From: a virus
IMG/VR virus record: IMGVR_UViG_3300042356_001796
Span: 1 to 22,179 of that record
Direction: 5' to 3' (one strand)
DNA length: 22,179 bases
The translations under genes were made by a program, and so were the position numbers. Below, piece by piece: positions 13,796 through 22,179 of the stretch. A model generated the notes under the pieces. That model made no database searches and had not been told where the DNA came from. It was given only the letters and a program-made list of their open reading frames with translations. Within the stretch, counting starts at the first letter, position 1; each line of letters begins with the position of its first letter.

Positions 13796-16700
13796 ATGGA
13801 GTTTAACGGTAAAAGTCCTAATGGTTTAAATCAGACTAGTGTAGATAGTGTATCACTTTTTGTGAGCGGAGCATCTATATTAAATGCTTCATCAGAATCG
13901 GTAAATGTTGTAGGAAACTTTACTGCTTCTAAAATACAAACGGATGAAATCGATTCATTTGGTACTAATCCGTTACAAATAAAAGCAAACACACAAATTA
14001 GTGGGTCGGCCAACATTTCATCATCAATATCAGCATCTTTATTTAGAGGAGATGGTGGTGGATTATTTAATATTAGTGCAACAGCTCTTGGAGATTTAGA
14101 TAGATTAAAATCAGGTTCAGCAACAGCAATAATTTCTCCAAATAAAGGATTAGTAGTAAATACTGATTTAACTGTAGCTGGAAAAATAAATACAACTGAA
14201 TTATTTGCAACATATATATCATCATCAATAATCTACGCAAGTGGAAGTAACAAATTCGGTGATGCACAAAATGATAAGCAAGAATTTACTGGAAGTGTAG
14301 GAATTACTGGTTCATTGTTTATAGCAGGATTATCAGCAGATGCATCAAATGAAGTTTTAGTTATTAATGCAACAACTGGAAAAATAGGAACTAAATTTGC
14401 AGCAGCATCATCAGGAACATCTGGTACATCAGGAACATCTGGTACATCAGGAACTAGTGGAACTTCTGGAAGTACAGGTTCATCAGGAACTTCTGGTAGT
14501 AGTGGAACATCAGGAACTTCTGGAACTAGTGGAACATCTGGAAGTAGTGGCTCATCGGGAACTTCCGGAACATCAGGCTCAGCTGGAACATCAGGCTCAT
14601 CTGGAACTTCTGGAACTCGTGGCACATCTGGAACATCAGGCACAAGTGGTAGTAGTGGAACAAGCGGTTCATCAGGAACTTCTGGTACAAGTGGTACAAG
14701 TGGTAGTAGTGGTACATCTGGGGTAAGTGGTACATCAGGAACTTCTGGAATAAGTGGCACAAGTGGAACATCTGGAAGTAGTGGTACATCGGGAACTTCT
14801 GGTACTTCGGGAATATCTGGAAGTAGTGGTAAAGATGGAACTTCCGGAACATCAGGAATAAGTGGTTCAGCTGGAAGTAGTGGAACATCGGGAACTTCTG
14901 GTACAAGTGGTACATCAGGAGTAAGTGGTACATCGGGAATATCTGGTTCATCTGGTACATCTGGAATAAGTGGAACAAATGGAAGTGCTGGTACATCGGG
15001 AATATCTGGTTCAAGCGGTTCATCAGGAACTTCTGGTACATCGGGAACTTCTGGAACTTCTGGAACTTCTGGTACATCCGGTTTAACAGGAGCTGGTGGA
15101 GGTTCTGGTACTGCAGGAAGTGGTGGTTCATCTGGAAGTAGTGGTACAAGCGGTACAAGTGGAACATCAGGAACTTCTGGTACATCAGGAACTACGGCAA
15201 CGGCTGGAAGTGGAGGTACTGCTGGTACTGCAGGAACTTCGGGAACATCCGGTACATCGGGAACTTCTGGTAGTACGGGTTCATCAGGAACTTCTGGTAC
15301 AAGTGGTTCATCGGGAACTTCTGGTACATCAGGAACAAGTGGAGCAACAGGTTCTACGGGTAGCGCAGGTTCATCGGGAATTAGCGGAACATCTGGCACA
15401 AGCGGAACATCTGGCACAAGTGGAACATCGGGAACATCTGGTACATCAGGAGTAAGTGGTTCAGCTGGAAGTAGTGGAACATCAGGAACATCTGGTACAT
15501 CAGGAGTAAGTGGTTCGGCTGGTACATCAGGAGTAAGTGGCTCAGCTGGAAGTAGTGGAACATCGGGAACATCTGGTACATCAGGAGTAAGTGGTTCAGC
15601 TGGAAGTAGTGGAACATCAGGAACATCTGGTACATCAGGAACATCTGGAACAAGCGGTTCTGCTGGTAGTGGTGGTTCATCGGGAACGTCTGGTACATCA
15701 GGAACTTCTGGTACAAGCGGTTCTGCTGGTAGTGGTGGTACAGCCGGTACATCGGGAACTTCTGGAACTTCTGGTACAAGCGGTTCATCGGGAACTTCTG
15801 GAACATCAGGAACAAGCGGTTCATCGGGAACATCTGGAAGTAGTGGCACATCAGGAACTTCTGGTACAATGGGAACTGCTGGTAGTGGTGGTTCTTCAGG
15901 AACTTCTGGAACAAGCGGAACATCTGGAAGTAGTGGAACATCTGGAACATCTGGCACAAGTGGGTCATCTGGAACTTCAGGAACTTCTGGTACATCCGGA
16001 ACAAGTGGTTCATCGGGAACTTCTGGTACAAGTGGTACATCAGGAACATCTGGTAGTGGTGGTACATCTGGTACATCTGGTTTATTAGCATTAACTGGTA
16101 CAACAAATAATGGTGTAATCACATTAAATGGGACAGCTCCTAACGGAACTGTTGAAGCAAATTTAACTTTTGATGGTACTACATTAACTGTAACTGGTAA
16201 CGCTACAATTAGTGGTGACCTTACTGTAAGTGGTACAACAACATATATTAATACAACAACTCTTAACATAGGTGATAATATTATTACACTTAACGCAGAT
16301 ATTGGAGCAGGAACTGCACCAACTCAAAACGCAGGTATTGAAGTTAAGAGAGGCTCATCCGCAACAAAAGCATTTTATTGGGATGAAGCAGCTGATAGAT
16401 GGTATGCTGAAGATGGACTTTATGTAGCAGGTAATGTAGTTCTTAGTGGAACTATTGATACTGGTATAGGAGCAACTGAGGTTTATTTAATGGACCAAAA
16501 TGTTAGAACAACAGATTCTCCTACATTTGGAACACTTAATATAACAAACGCTTCAAACGCAATAAATTTCAGTAATACATCTGAAGCTATATTAGAGCAT
16601 ACTGGAAATTCTACACCTGTTGCATTTGATATGAGAAAGGGTGGAACTTCATTTAGTGATGATGGTGGGTATGGTACATTGCACTTAACAAGAACAAACC

Positions 16701-19700
16701 ATAATAACTCCGCAACATCAGTAGGTTCTAATTTACATTTTAGATTAAAGGATAGTGGTGGTACGATACAAGAGTATGCTGGTATTGGTGGTAGAAAAAC
16801 TGAAGCTGGTGCAGCTGGAGGCGCATTATATTTTTATCGTTATAATAGAACTGTATTAGGATATTGGGATGCAAACGGATTATATGCATCAACTTTTTAT
16901 GATTATGATAACTCAGCTTATTATTTAAATCCTGCTAGTACATCTAACTTAAATGCTTTAGTAGCAGGTGGTACAAATAACGGAGCAGTAATTTTCTATC
17001 GTTCATCAAATCCATATTCAATTGGAGGAACTGATGCAGTATTAACTGTTTCCGATAGAAGTGGTGCTGACTGGGGTATTTTTGTTGATAAGACTGGATT
17101 TGATTATGGTATTTATACAACTGTAGCATCTGGCGCTACTTATGCACTTGCTGTTAATAATGGTAGTAGTTGGGTATGGAGAGTAGATGGAGCTGGTATA
17201 TTATATTCAAATAGTATATATGCACCACTTTATTATGATAGTGATAACTCAGCATATTATTCAAACCCTGCAGGCAATTCCAATTTAAACGAACTTACAA
17301 CAAACGGAATATTTACGGCATATGGTACTGGTGCACCATTTATGAAATGGCAAAATACGGCAGCAGCTGGATATCTATTATTAGGATTATACAACGACCA
17401 GGGAACACAAAGAGTTTGGTTTGGTTTAGGTGGGAGAACGCAAACATTTGGTTCATATGCAGCATATTCACAGGATGGTTTATCTATGAATTTAGATGGA
17501 GCTGGTGCAATTAATATATCAAATAGAGGTACATCTAAAAGAATTAATTTAAATACAGGAGCAGAAGGTAGTTCTAATTTTACAACATTAAGAATAGATA
17601 ATCAGGGTGTTTATGTAACTCCGGATTCATTAACTGGTGGTATGTATTCACCAATTTATTATGATTCAAACGATACGAATTTTTATTTAGACCCAAATAG
17701 TACGTCTAGAGTAAATTCACTTCAAGCTAGAAACTTAGGTGGTGCAACTCTTAACATTGTAAGTACTGATGTTGGTGTGAACGCTACATTAGAAGCAATA
17801 ACATTTATAGATAATTCAATTGTTCAAGCGCATGCATCAACTGGTAACGGTAATTCTTCAAATTGTTATAACTGGTACACTACTGAATTAATTGATATAA
17901 ATCCTGAAAAGGATTACGAATTTAGTGTTTGGGTAAGAAGTACAGGTAATGATAACTTATATGTAGGTTGGTATGAGCAAGATGTAAATGGAACTACACT
18001 TACATCAAATCCTTACTTTCATACTAACCCAATAAATACCGGTGGAACTTGGATTAAACTTACGCATAAATTAAAAAGTTGGAGAACTCCTTCTGGACAA
18101 GCAAATTCAAATGGTGTTGATAGATATGCATCATCAACATCAACATTGGTTGATATTACTAACACAAACGCAGATGGTGTAATGCACTCAAATGCAAGAA
18201 GAGTGCACTTAAGATTTGGTACCTGTTATGGTAGTGTAAATGGTAGTAAAACATATTTCTATTTACCTGCAGTTAGAGAAGCATCTTATCAGGATGTTCA
18301 ACAACAAATAATAATACCTTATTATAATGGTAGTTCATATGGTGGAAAATTAAGATTTGGATATAACGATTGGGGTTATTTTGGAATTGGTATGTATGGT
18401 GCTGCTGGAGAATTCCGTATGAGTTCTGATACTGGTGATTTAAACTTAAGAGTAGATGGTTGGGTGATTGCACACAATTCTATGCAAACTCCAATACTTT
18501 ATGATTTGGACAATACAGCATTTAGAATAGATGGTAATGGTACATCTCGTTTGACAACCCTAACTACCGATGGATATATGGCAGTTGGTATGACTGATAC
18601 AACTGGATATATGAGTGGTACTAGAGGAGTATCAATATATCATTCAGCAAATCCAGCAGTAGGATTCCGTAACGATAGTAGATACCATTTATGGTATGCT
18701 AGTGGTAACAATATGGTCCTATGGAATAATGTTTATGGTGATGTAATGAGAGTTATCAACAACTATACGGAAATGGTTGGTTCGGCAAGAGCACCTATTT
18801 TCTATGATTTGGATAATACTGCATATTATGTAGACCCAACTGGTACTACTAATATAAGCATTCTTAATATGAATAATCGTATCATCACAAATAGAAATAC
18901 AATCTATTTAGCAGGTGATAATGATTACAACCACGCAATTGGTAACTCATTACAAACATTCAATGGTTCAGCTGATGGTGAAACTTTCTATGGTTGGCAT
19001 TTTATAAACTTGCATGCTAGACAAGTTGGTAGGTCTGGTTTATTAATGCGTGAAAATGGATACATTGGTATAAATAATATTACAAATCCTCAATATGGAT
19101 TGCATACATCTGGAACATCGTATTCTGATGGTGATAAGAGAGCACCTATATTTTATGATTCAAATGATACAACATACTATATTGACCCTAATACAACTGG
19201 TGTATCTGTAAGAGTAGCTGGGCAAATTTGGTCTGGACAATCTAATAGTAGAAGTGGTGATATTGGTTTGGTATTAAATGATGGTTCTGTATTAGTAAGA
19301 GCAAGTGGTGATAACTATCATAAAATGTGGTACTATGATGGTATTGCATTTGGAACTAACAGTGCACATGGACACTTCCGTTTTTATGGTGAAACTAATA
19401 CTCAAAGAAATAATAGTACTGGTGGTGCAAATTTATGGTTTGATATAAACGCAACAAATGGTGTGGCAATATCATATGGTGATATGAGAGCACCTATTTT
19501 TTATGACCAAAATAATACGGGATATTATGTAAATCCTGATGGTACAACAAACCTTGTTTATTTAGTTGTTGCAAACGGAAACTCTATTCAACATAATGCA
19601 TATAATAACAATGGTTCATATATGATGAACAACGCATCTACCTATTGGGGTATGATGAGTAACGTATCTACAAATGACTGGAGATTAGGATATGGTGGAG

Positions 19701-22179
19701 GTAACTCTATTGTTGGTTGGAACTTAAGATGGGATAATGGAAGTACGGCTTGGGCACAAAACTTCCAAGCTAATATAATGTATGATGCACAAAATACAGG
19801 ATATTTTGTAGACCCTAATGGACGTTCTCGTTTATCATCAATGGATTATGGCAATGGTTCATACTATTTAGCAGGTGGTGATTGGGGTTATCGTCATAAC
19901 ACTCCATATGGTTGGATTCAATTTGGACCAGCTAACTCTGGACATGCTCACATTTATACTGATAGAGGTAACTTCTACTTTAATGTGTATGAGATGTATT
20001 TGAACGGATATAGAGTTCCAATGTATGGATATAATGTTGGTGGAAGTTTATACGCAAATGTGTACTATGATTCTGACAATACTGGATACTATATGGACCC
20101 AACTTCAGATTCAAACTGGAATGGTTTAACATTATATGGTAAAAATAGAATTGGATTAGCGGCAAAAGAAAATTATAGAAGAAGTGATTATACAGGAGAT
20201 AGTAACCACTGGACAGGTGCAAGAGGATGGGGTACGACTTCATTCAATGACCAAATGAACTGGGGTTCTGGTTGGGGTGATAGCTGGGGTAGTATTGGAC
20301 AATCTCCTGGGGATACTTCTCACTATTTAACGGCACAAGTATATCACTATTCTTATTCTGGATATGGATATGGATGGCAGTTGACGGGTGGTGTTACCGA
20401 TTCATTGTGGTGGAGACATAGCTGGCCATACCCTGGTGGTTGGTTTAAAATTGCTATGTATGATAATAATGCATCCGCAGGTGGTGCATTATGGGCAGGT
20501 ATATTCTACGATTCAAATGATAGTTCATTCTACTTCAATGGAAATGGTACGACTAGATGGCAGGGTACTGATGATTACTCTAAAATGAGAATTGGTTTAA
20601 CTGCAAAAGGTAACTTTAGAAGAAATGATTATACTGGAGATTCTAACTATTGGGTAGGTTCAATGGGATGGGGTACAACTGACCTTATTTCAGTATTTAC
20701 TTGGGGTAGTGGGTTCTTTGATACTTGGAGTAACCCCGCTAACCAACCTGCAGGTACATCTCACTGGACTGGAGTTCAAGCACTTCACTATGTGAGTGGA
20801 TATAATAGTGGATATGGATGGCAATTAGTTGGTGGACCTATTAATGGTGCATGGTGGACTTCTTATTGGAGTGGAAAACGTCCTTGGTATAAGTTGGCAA
20901 TGTATAGTTTGAATGAATACTCAAGTGATTTTTGGGCATCAATTTATTACGATTCCAATGATAGTGGATATTATATGGACCCTAACTCAACCTCCCAAGC
21001 CGCAATGCGAATTAGAGGTGGTATGTTTATGGGACCTAATCCAACGTGGGGTGCTTATTTTAGAGTGGGTTCTGATAATAGACCTGATGGATACGCATCT
21101 GTTACTGCGACAAATGGTAACTTACACTTAGATTGTCAAAATGGATATGAAACTTATATCAATCACTATAATGGAAATAGAACGTATCTTTATGAAATAA
21201 GAACAAACTTTATTTACGATAGAGATAATACTGGATATTATTTAGACCCGAATGGAGATTCTCAATTTAACCAAGTATATGCAAATGGATGGTTTAGACC
21301 TCAAGGTGCAGTTGGTGTATATTGGCAATCTTATGGTAGAGGTATATGGGCTCCTGATAACTCTGGTTCTCCATATGGTAACGTAGCAACTTATGGTGGT
21401 GGTAGAAACGGATGGTATGGATATGCGATAGATAGTACACACTGTTTGATGACTACAACAGGTGATAACTTTGGATTACATGATAACCGATATAGTTGGA
21501 TTTGGTATTGGGATGGTGGGGCATTTAATGTGTATAGAGGATATTCATATTTCAACCAATCAGCACGTTCTCCTTTATTCTATGATAGTGATAATACTGG
21601 ATTTTATTTCAATACTGATTCTAGAATATCTTATTTAAGTAATACAAATGGCGGATTCTCCGAAGATGGTGGACAGTTTATGTTTAACTCAACTAGAGGA
21701 TATTATAATCACTATACAAACTCACCACCATTACAATGCTTCTCATATGGTAATAATGCAGCATTTATGTCTTTCCATAAAAGTTCGCATTATGCTATAA
21801 ATATGGGATTGGATGGTGATACTGTTTTCCGTATGGGTGGCTGGTCTGCACAAGCATGGTTTTCTCAATATGATATGAGTGGTAACTATTATATTAGAGG
21901 TGGTATATACCAATACTATTCAGATGAAAGATTGAAAAATATTTTGGGAAGAATACCAAATGCATTAGAAAAAATTTCACAAATAGATGGTTTCTATTAT
22001 AAAAGTAATGAATTAGCATTTACAGCAGCTGGATATGATGATAATTATAAACTTCAAGTAGGTTTATCGGCTCAGCAAGTTCAGAAAGTTTTACCTGAAA
22101 TTGTTTCAATAGCTGGATTTGATACTCATTTTCCTGATCCTGATGACCACTCAATTATAACTTCAAAATCTGGAGAAAA
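13796..22179 (+). CDS. Giant tail fibre 2, 3' end outside window: shaft, collagen-like region, Tyr/Trp-rich tip, S74 chaperone domain
   Basis: The frame is open from the ATG at 13796 to the right edge, giving 2794 residues visible. In order: an N-terminal shaft (1-206) with VSGS and GDGGGLFNI elements like giant fibre 1; a linker NEVLVINATTGKI; Gly-X-Y triplets (207-762); the shared GTTNNG/FDGTTLTVTGN module (763-810); a segment SGDLTVSGTTTYINTTTLNI with KAFYWDEAADRWYAEDG (about 808-878), typical of marine phage fibres; 13 YD/DP modules (about 1032-2616); a carbohydrate-binding-like insertion (about 1325-1499); two tandem Trp-rich domains (about 2119-2375); and an S74 domain from 2709. The domain order matches a receptor-binding fibre that trimerises through a C-terminal self-cleaving chaperone. 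The start follows the previous stop by 17 bases without a Shine-Dalgarno. Confidence 0.93.
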   Translation, partial: MEFNGKSPNGLNQTSVDSVSLFVSGASILNASSESVNVVGNFTASKIQTDEIDSFGTNPLQIKANTQISGSANISSSISASLFRGDGGGLFNISATALGDLDRLKSGSATAIISPNKGLVVNTDLTVAGKINTTELFATYISSSIIYASGSNKFGDAQNDKQEFTGSVGITGSLFIAGLSADASNEVLVINATTGKIGTKFAAASSGTSGTSGTSGTSGTSGTSGSTGSSGTSGSSGTSGTSGTSGTSGSSGSSGTSGTSGSAGTSGSSGTSGTRGTSGTSGTSGSSGTSGSSGTSGTSGTSGSSGTSGVSGTSGTSGISGTSGTSGSSGTSGTSGTSGISGSSGKDGTSGTSGISGSAGSSGTSGTSGTSGTSGVSGTSGISGSSGTSGISGTNGSAGTSGISGSSGSSGTSGTSGTSGTSGTSGTSGLTGAGGGSGTAGSGGSSGSSGTSGTSGTSGTSGTSGTTATAGSGGTAGTAGTSGTSGTSGTSGSTGSSGTSGTSGSSGTSGTSGTSGATGSTGSAGSSGISGTSGTSGTSGTSGTSGTSGTSGVSGSAGSSGTSGTSGTSGVSGSAGTSGVSGSAGSSGTSGTSGTSGVSGSAGSSGTSGTSGTSGTSGTSGSAGSGGSSGTSGTSGTSGTSGSAGSGGTAGTSGTSGTSGTSGSSGTSGTSGTSGSSGTSGSSGTSGTSGTMGTAGSGGSSGTSGTSGTSGSSGTSGTSGTSGSSGTSGTSGTSGTSGSSGTSGTSGTSGTSGSGGTSGTSGLLALTGTTNNGVITLNGTAPNGTVEANLTFDGTTLTVTGNATISGDLTVSGTTTYINTTTLNIGDNIITLNADIGAGTAPTQNAGIEVKRGSSATKAFYWDEAADRWYAEDGLYVAGNVVLSGTIDTGIGATEVYLMDQNVRTTDSPTFGTLNITNASNAINFSNTSEAILEHTGNSTPVAFDMRKGGTSFSDDGGYGTLHLTRTNHNNSATSVGSNLHFRLKDSGGTIQEYAGIGGRKTEAGAAGGALYFYRYNRTVLGYWDANGLYASTFYDYDNSAYYLNPASTSNLNALVAGGTNNGAVIFYRSSNPYSIGGTDAVLTVSDRSGADWGIFVDKTGFDYGIYTTVASGATYALAVNNGSSWVWRVDGAGILYSNSIYAPLYYDSDNSAYYSNPAGNSNLNELTTNGIFTAYGTGAPFMKWQNTAAAGYLLLGLYNDQGTQRVWFGLGGRTQTFGSYAAYSQDGLSMNLDGAGAINISNRGTSKRINLNTGAEGSSNFTTLRIDNQGVYVTPDSLTGGMYSPIYYDSNDTNFYLDPNSTSRVNSLQARNLGGATLNIVSTDVGVNATLEAITFIDNSIVQAHASTGNGNSSNCYNWYTTELIDINPEKDYEFSVWVRSTGNDNLYVGWYEQDVNGTTLTSNPYFHTNPINTGGTWIKLTHKLKSWRTPSGQANSNGVDRYASSTSTLVDITNTNADGVMHSNARRVHLRFGTCYGSVNGSKTYFYLPAVREASYQDVQQQIIIPYYNGSSYGGKLRFGYNDWGYFGIGMYGAAGEFRMSSDTGDLNLRVDGWVIAHNSMQTPILYDLDNTAFRIDGNGTSRLTTLTTDGYMAVGMTDTTGYMSGTRGVSIYHSANPAVGFRNDSRYHLWYASGNNMVLWNNVYGDVMRVINNYTEMVGSARAPIFYDLDNTAYYVDPTGTTNISILNMNNRIITNRNTIYLAGDNDYNHAIGNSLQTFNGSADGETFYGWHFINLHARQVGRSGLLMRENGYIGINNITNPQYGLHTSGTSYSDGDKRAPIFYDSNDTTYYIDPNTTGVSVRVAGQIWSGQSNSRSGDIGLVLNDGSVLVRASGDNYHKMWYYDGIAFGTNSAHGHFRFYGETNTQRNNSTGGANLWFDINATNGVAISYGDMRAPIFYDQNNTGYYVNPDGTTNLVYLVVANGNSIQHNAYNNNGSYMMNNASTYWGMMSNVSTNDWRLGYGGGNSIVGWNLRWDNGSTAWAQNFQANIMYDAQNTGYFVDPNGRSRLSSMDYGNGSYYLAGGDWGYRHNTPYGWIQFGPANSGHAHIYTDRGNFYFNVYEMYLNGYRVPMYGYNVGGSLYANVYYDSDNTGYYMDPTSDSNWNGLTLYGKNRIGLAAKENYRRSDYTGDSNHWTGARGWGTTSFNDQMNWGSGWGDSWGSIGQSPGDTSHYLTAQVYHYSYSGYGYGWQLTGGVTDSLWWRHSWPYPGGWFKIAMYDNNASAGGALWAGIFYDSNDSSFYFNGNGTTRWQGTDDYSKMRIGLTAKGNFRRNDYTGDSNYWVGSMGWGTTDLISVFTWGSGFFDTWSNPANQPAGTSHWTGVQALHYVSGYNSGYGWQLVGGPINGAWWTSYWSGKRPWYKLAMYSLNEYSSDFWASIYYDSNDSGYYMDPNSTSQAAMRIRGGMFMGPNPTWGAYFRVGSDNRPDGYASVTATNGNLHLDCQNGYETYINHYNGNRTYLYEIRTNFIYDRDNTGYYLDPNGDSQFNQVYANGWFRPQGAVGVYWQSYGRGIWAPDNSGSPYGNVATYGGGRNGWYGYAIDSTHCLMTTTGDNFGLHDNRYSWIWYWDGGAFNVYRGYSYFNQSARSPLFYDSDNTGFYFNTDSRISYLSNTNGGFSEDGGQFMFNSTRGYYNHYTNSPPLQCFSYGNNAAFMSFHKSSHYAINMGLDGDTVFRMGGWSAQAWFSQYDMSGNYYIRGGIYQYYSDERLKNILGRIPNALEKISQIDGFYYKSNELAFTAAGYDDNYKLQVGLSAQQVQKVLPEIVSIAGFDTHFPDPDDHSIITSKSGE
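14414..16081 (+). repeat. Collagen-like Gly-X-Y region of giant fibre 2 (about 556 residues)
   Basis: Residues 207-762 are Gly-X-Y triplets dominated by G-T-S, G-S-S and G-S-A, without proline. They lack the DGTLF and NAPG interruptions of giant fibre 1. A rare break is GTTATAGSG near 15190, where one Gly is missing; G-T-R and G-T-M triplets are single oddities. Larger DNA-level repeats occur around 15440-15620, where GVSGSAGSSG blocks recur. If fully triple-helical it would be about half the length of the giant fibre 1 shaft (inference). Confidence 0.95.
17770..18290 (+). other. Carbohydrate-binding-module-like insertion in giant fibre 2
   Basis: Residues about 1325-1499 differ from their surroundings. 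They contain a jelly-roll-like pattern: WYTTELIDINPEKDYEFSVW, then VRSTGNDNLYVGWYEQD, NPYFHTNPINTGGTWIKLTH, and a closing VHLRFGTCYG / KTYFYLPAVREA. This order (a line of the type 'I-x-P-x-x-x-Y-x-F-S-x-W-V', a Trp before a K-L strand, and a final 'F-Y-L-P-A-x-R' strand) resembles carbohydrate-binding, galactose-binding-like domains. A sugar-binding role on the host surface is plausible but not shown. Confidence 0.45.
20141..20910 (+). repeat. Two tandem Trp/Tyr-rich domains, 147-residue period
   Basis: The two copies start at RIGLAAKENYRRSDYTGDSN (codon for Ile at 20150) and RIGLTAKGNFRRNDYTGDSN (Ile at 20591), exactly 441 bases apart. Both continue with W-(T/V)-G-x-x-GWGTT, a WGSG element, a TSH segment, a GYGWQL(T/V)GG strand and W(F/Y)K(I/L)AMY, then a YD-type module. 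Trp, Tyr and Gly are very abundant, as in sugar- or surface-binding lectin-like folds. Function is inferred only. Confidence 0.85.
21920..22179 (+). other. S74 / intramolecular chaperone auto-processing domain (truncated by window)
   Basis: The last 86 visible residues of giant fibre 2 begin SDERLKNILGRIPNALEKI. They continue with IDGFYYKSNE, LQVGLSAQQVQKVLPEIV and FPDPDDHSI. This is the Peptidase_S74 family signature: SDxRxK at the cleavage site, then an (A/S)QxVxxxxPE(I/V/L) helix. The expected Ser-Lys dyad is present as Ser2709 and Lys2714. In the family, the domain trimerises the fibre and then cuts itself off just before the Ser. The 3' end of the domain lies beyond the window. Confidence 0.92.

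Larger units (their letters stand above)
16888..21640 (+). repeat. Thirteen 'YD..NT.YY.DP' modules in the tip of giant fibre 2
   Basis: The motif (A/S)P-(I/L)-(F/Y)-YD-x-(D/N)-(N/D)-T-x-(Y/F)-Y-x-(D/N)-P-x-x-(T/S)-(S/T) appears near 16890, 17225, 17650, 18490, 18795, 19145, 19495, 19770, 20055, 20497, 20940, 21210 and 21572. Examples are FYDLDNTAYYVDPTGTT and YYDSDNTGYYMDPTSDS. Intervals run from about 275 to 840 bases because different beta-rich domains are inserted between copies. The copies at 18490 (FRIDG), 20497 (FYFNG) and 21572 (FYFNT) have lost the DP. The motif is a recurrent linker in marine phage fibres; it probably forms a short trimeric element between separate domains (inference). 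Confidence 0.88.

Noticed and set aside
8006-16081. CRISPR array or satellite DNA
   Set aside because: The repeats are 3- or 9-base codon repeats in one long open frame with no spacers; they encode Gly-X-Y protein.
14233-16269. Antisense reading frame of 678 residues of the same type
   Set aside because: Same cause: it exactly covers the collagen-like DNA of fibre 2 and its composition is the mirrored repeat.
491-22179. Diversity-generating retroelement or invertase-based tip switching
   Set aside because: No reverse transcriptase, template/variable repeat pair or recombinase gene is visible. Tip exchange through the collagen-like DNA remains only a recombination hypothesis.

Overview
This window reads as part of the tail-fibre and adhesin region of a large, AT-rich tailed phage (or a prophage or metagenomic viral contig). 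Every gene lies on the + strand, genes are packed 1 to 66 bases apart, and all the recognisable domains belong to virions: giant repeat fibres, collagen-like shafts, a tail-fibre assembly chaperone and a self-cleaving S74 (intramolecular chaperone) domain. The domain vocabulary resembles that of T4-like myoviruses from aquatic environments. Starts lack a clear GGAGG Shine-Dalgarno and are preceded by A-rich sequence, which would suit a Bacteroidota host; that host assignment is inference only. I see no tRNA, CRISPR, integrase, transposase, reverse transcriptase or metabolic gene.

Layout. Bases 2-424 hold the 3' end of a virion protein gene. After a 66-base gap with a repeated AT-rich motif comes a 3751-residue fibre (491-11746). 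It has an N-terminal head, about 27 beta-rich shaft repeats, two embedded cupredoxin-like domains, a hinge and coiled region, a collagen-like Gly-X-Y stretch of about 1100 residues and a beta-sandwich-like tip. Next come a PKD plus leucine-rich-repeat protein (11754-12659), a tail assembly chaperone-like protein (12661-13104), a 92-residue mini-fibre-like protein (13154-13432) and a 110-residue virion protein (13446-13778). A second giant fibre (13796 to beyond the right edge) has the same chassis but a shorter collagen-like shaft. Its tip is long and Tyr/Trp-rich, built from 13 'YD..NT.YY.DP' modules, and it ends in an S74 chaperone domain cut by the window edge.

How the parts probably work together (inference): the two giant proteins form very long trimeric fibres with different receptor-binding ends on a shared shaft design. 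The chaperone-like protein would help them fold or attach, and the LRR/PKD protein may be an additional adhesin. The most unusual content is the pair of cupredoxin-like domains with near-complete type-1 copper ligand sets inside a fibre shaft, and the near-proline-free collagen-like shafts with regularly recurring interruptions.

No stretch longer than 66 bases lacks a gene. Long antisense reading frames over the collagen-like segments are compositional shadows and are not annotated.
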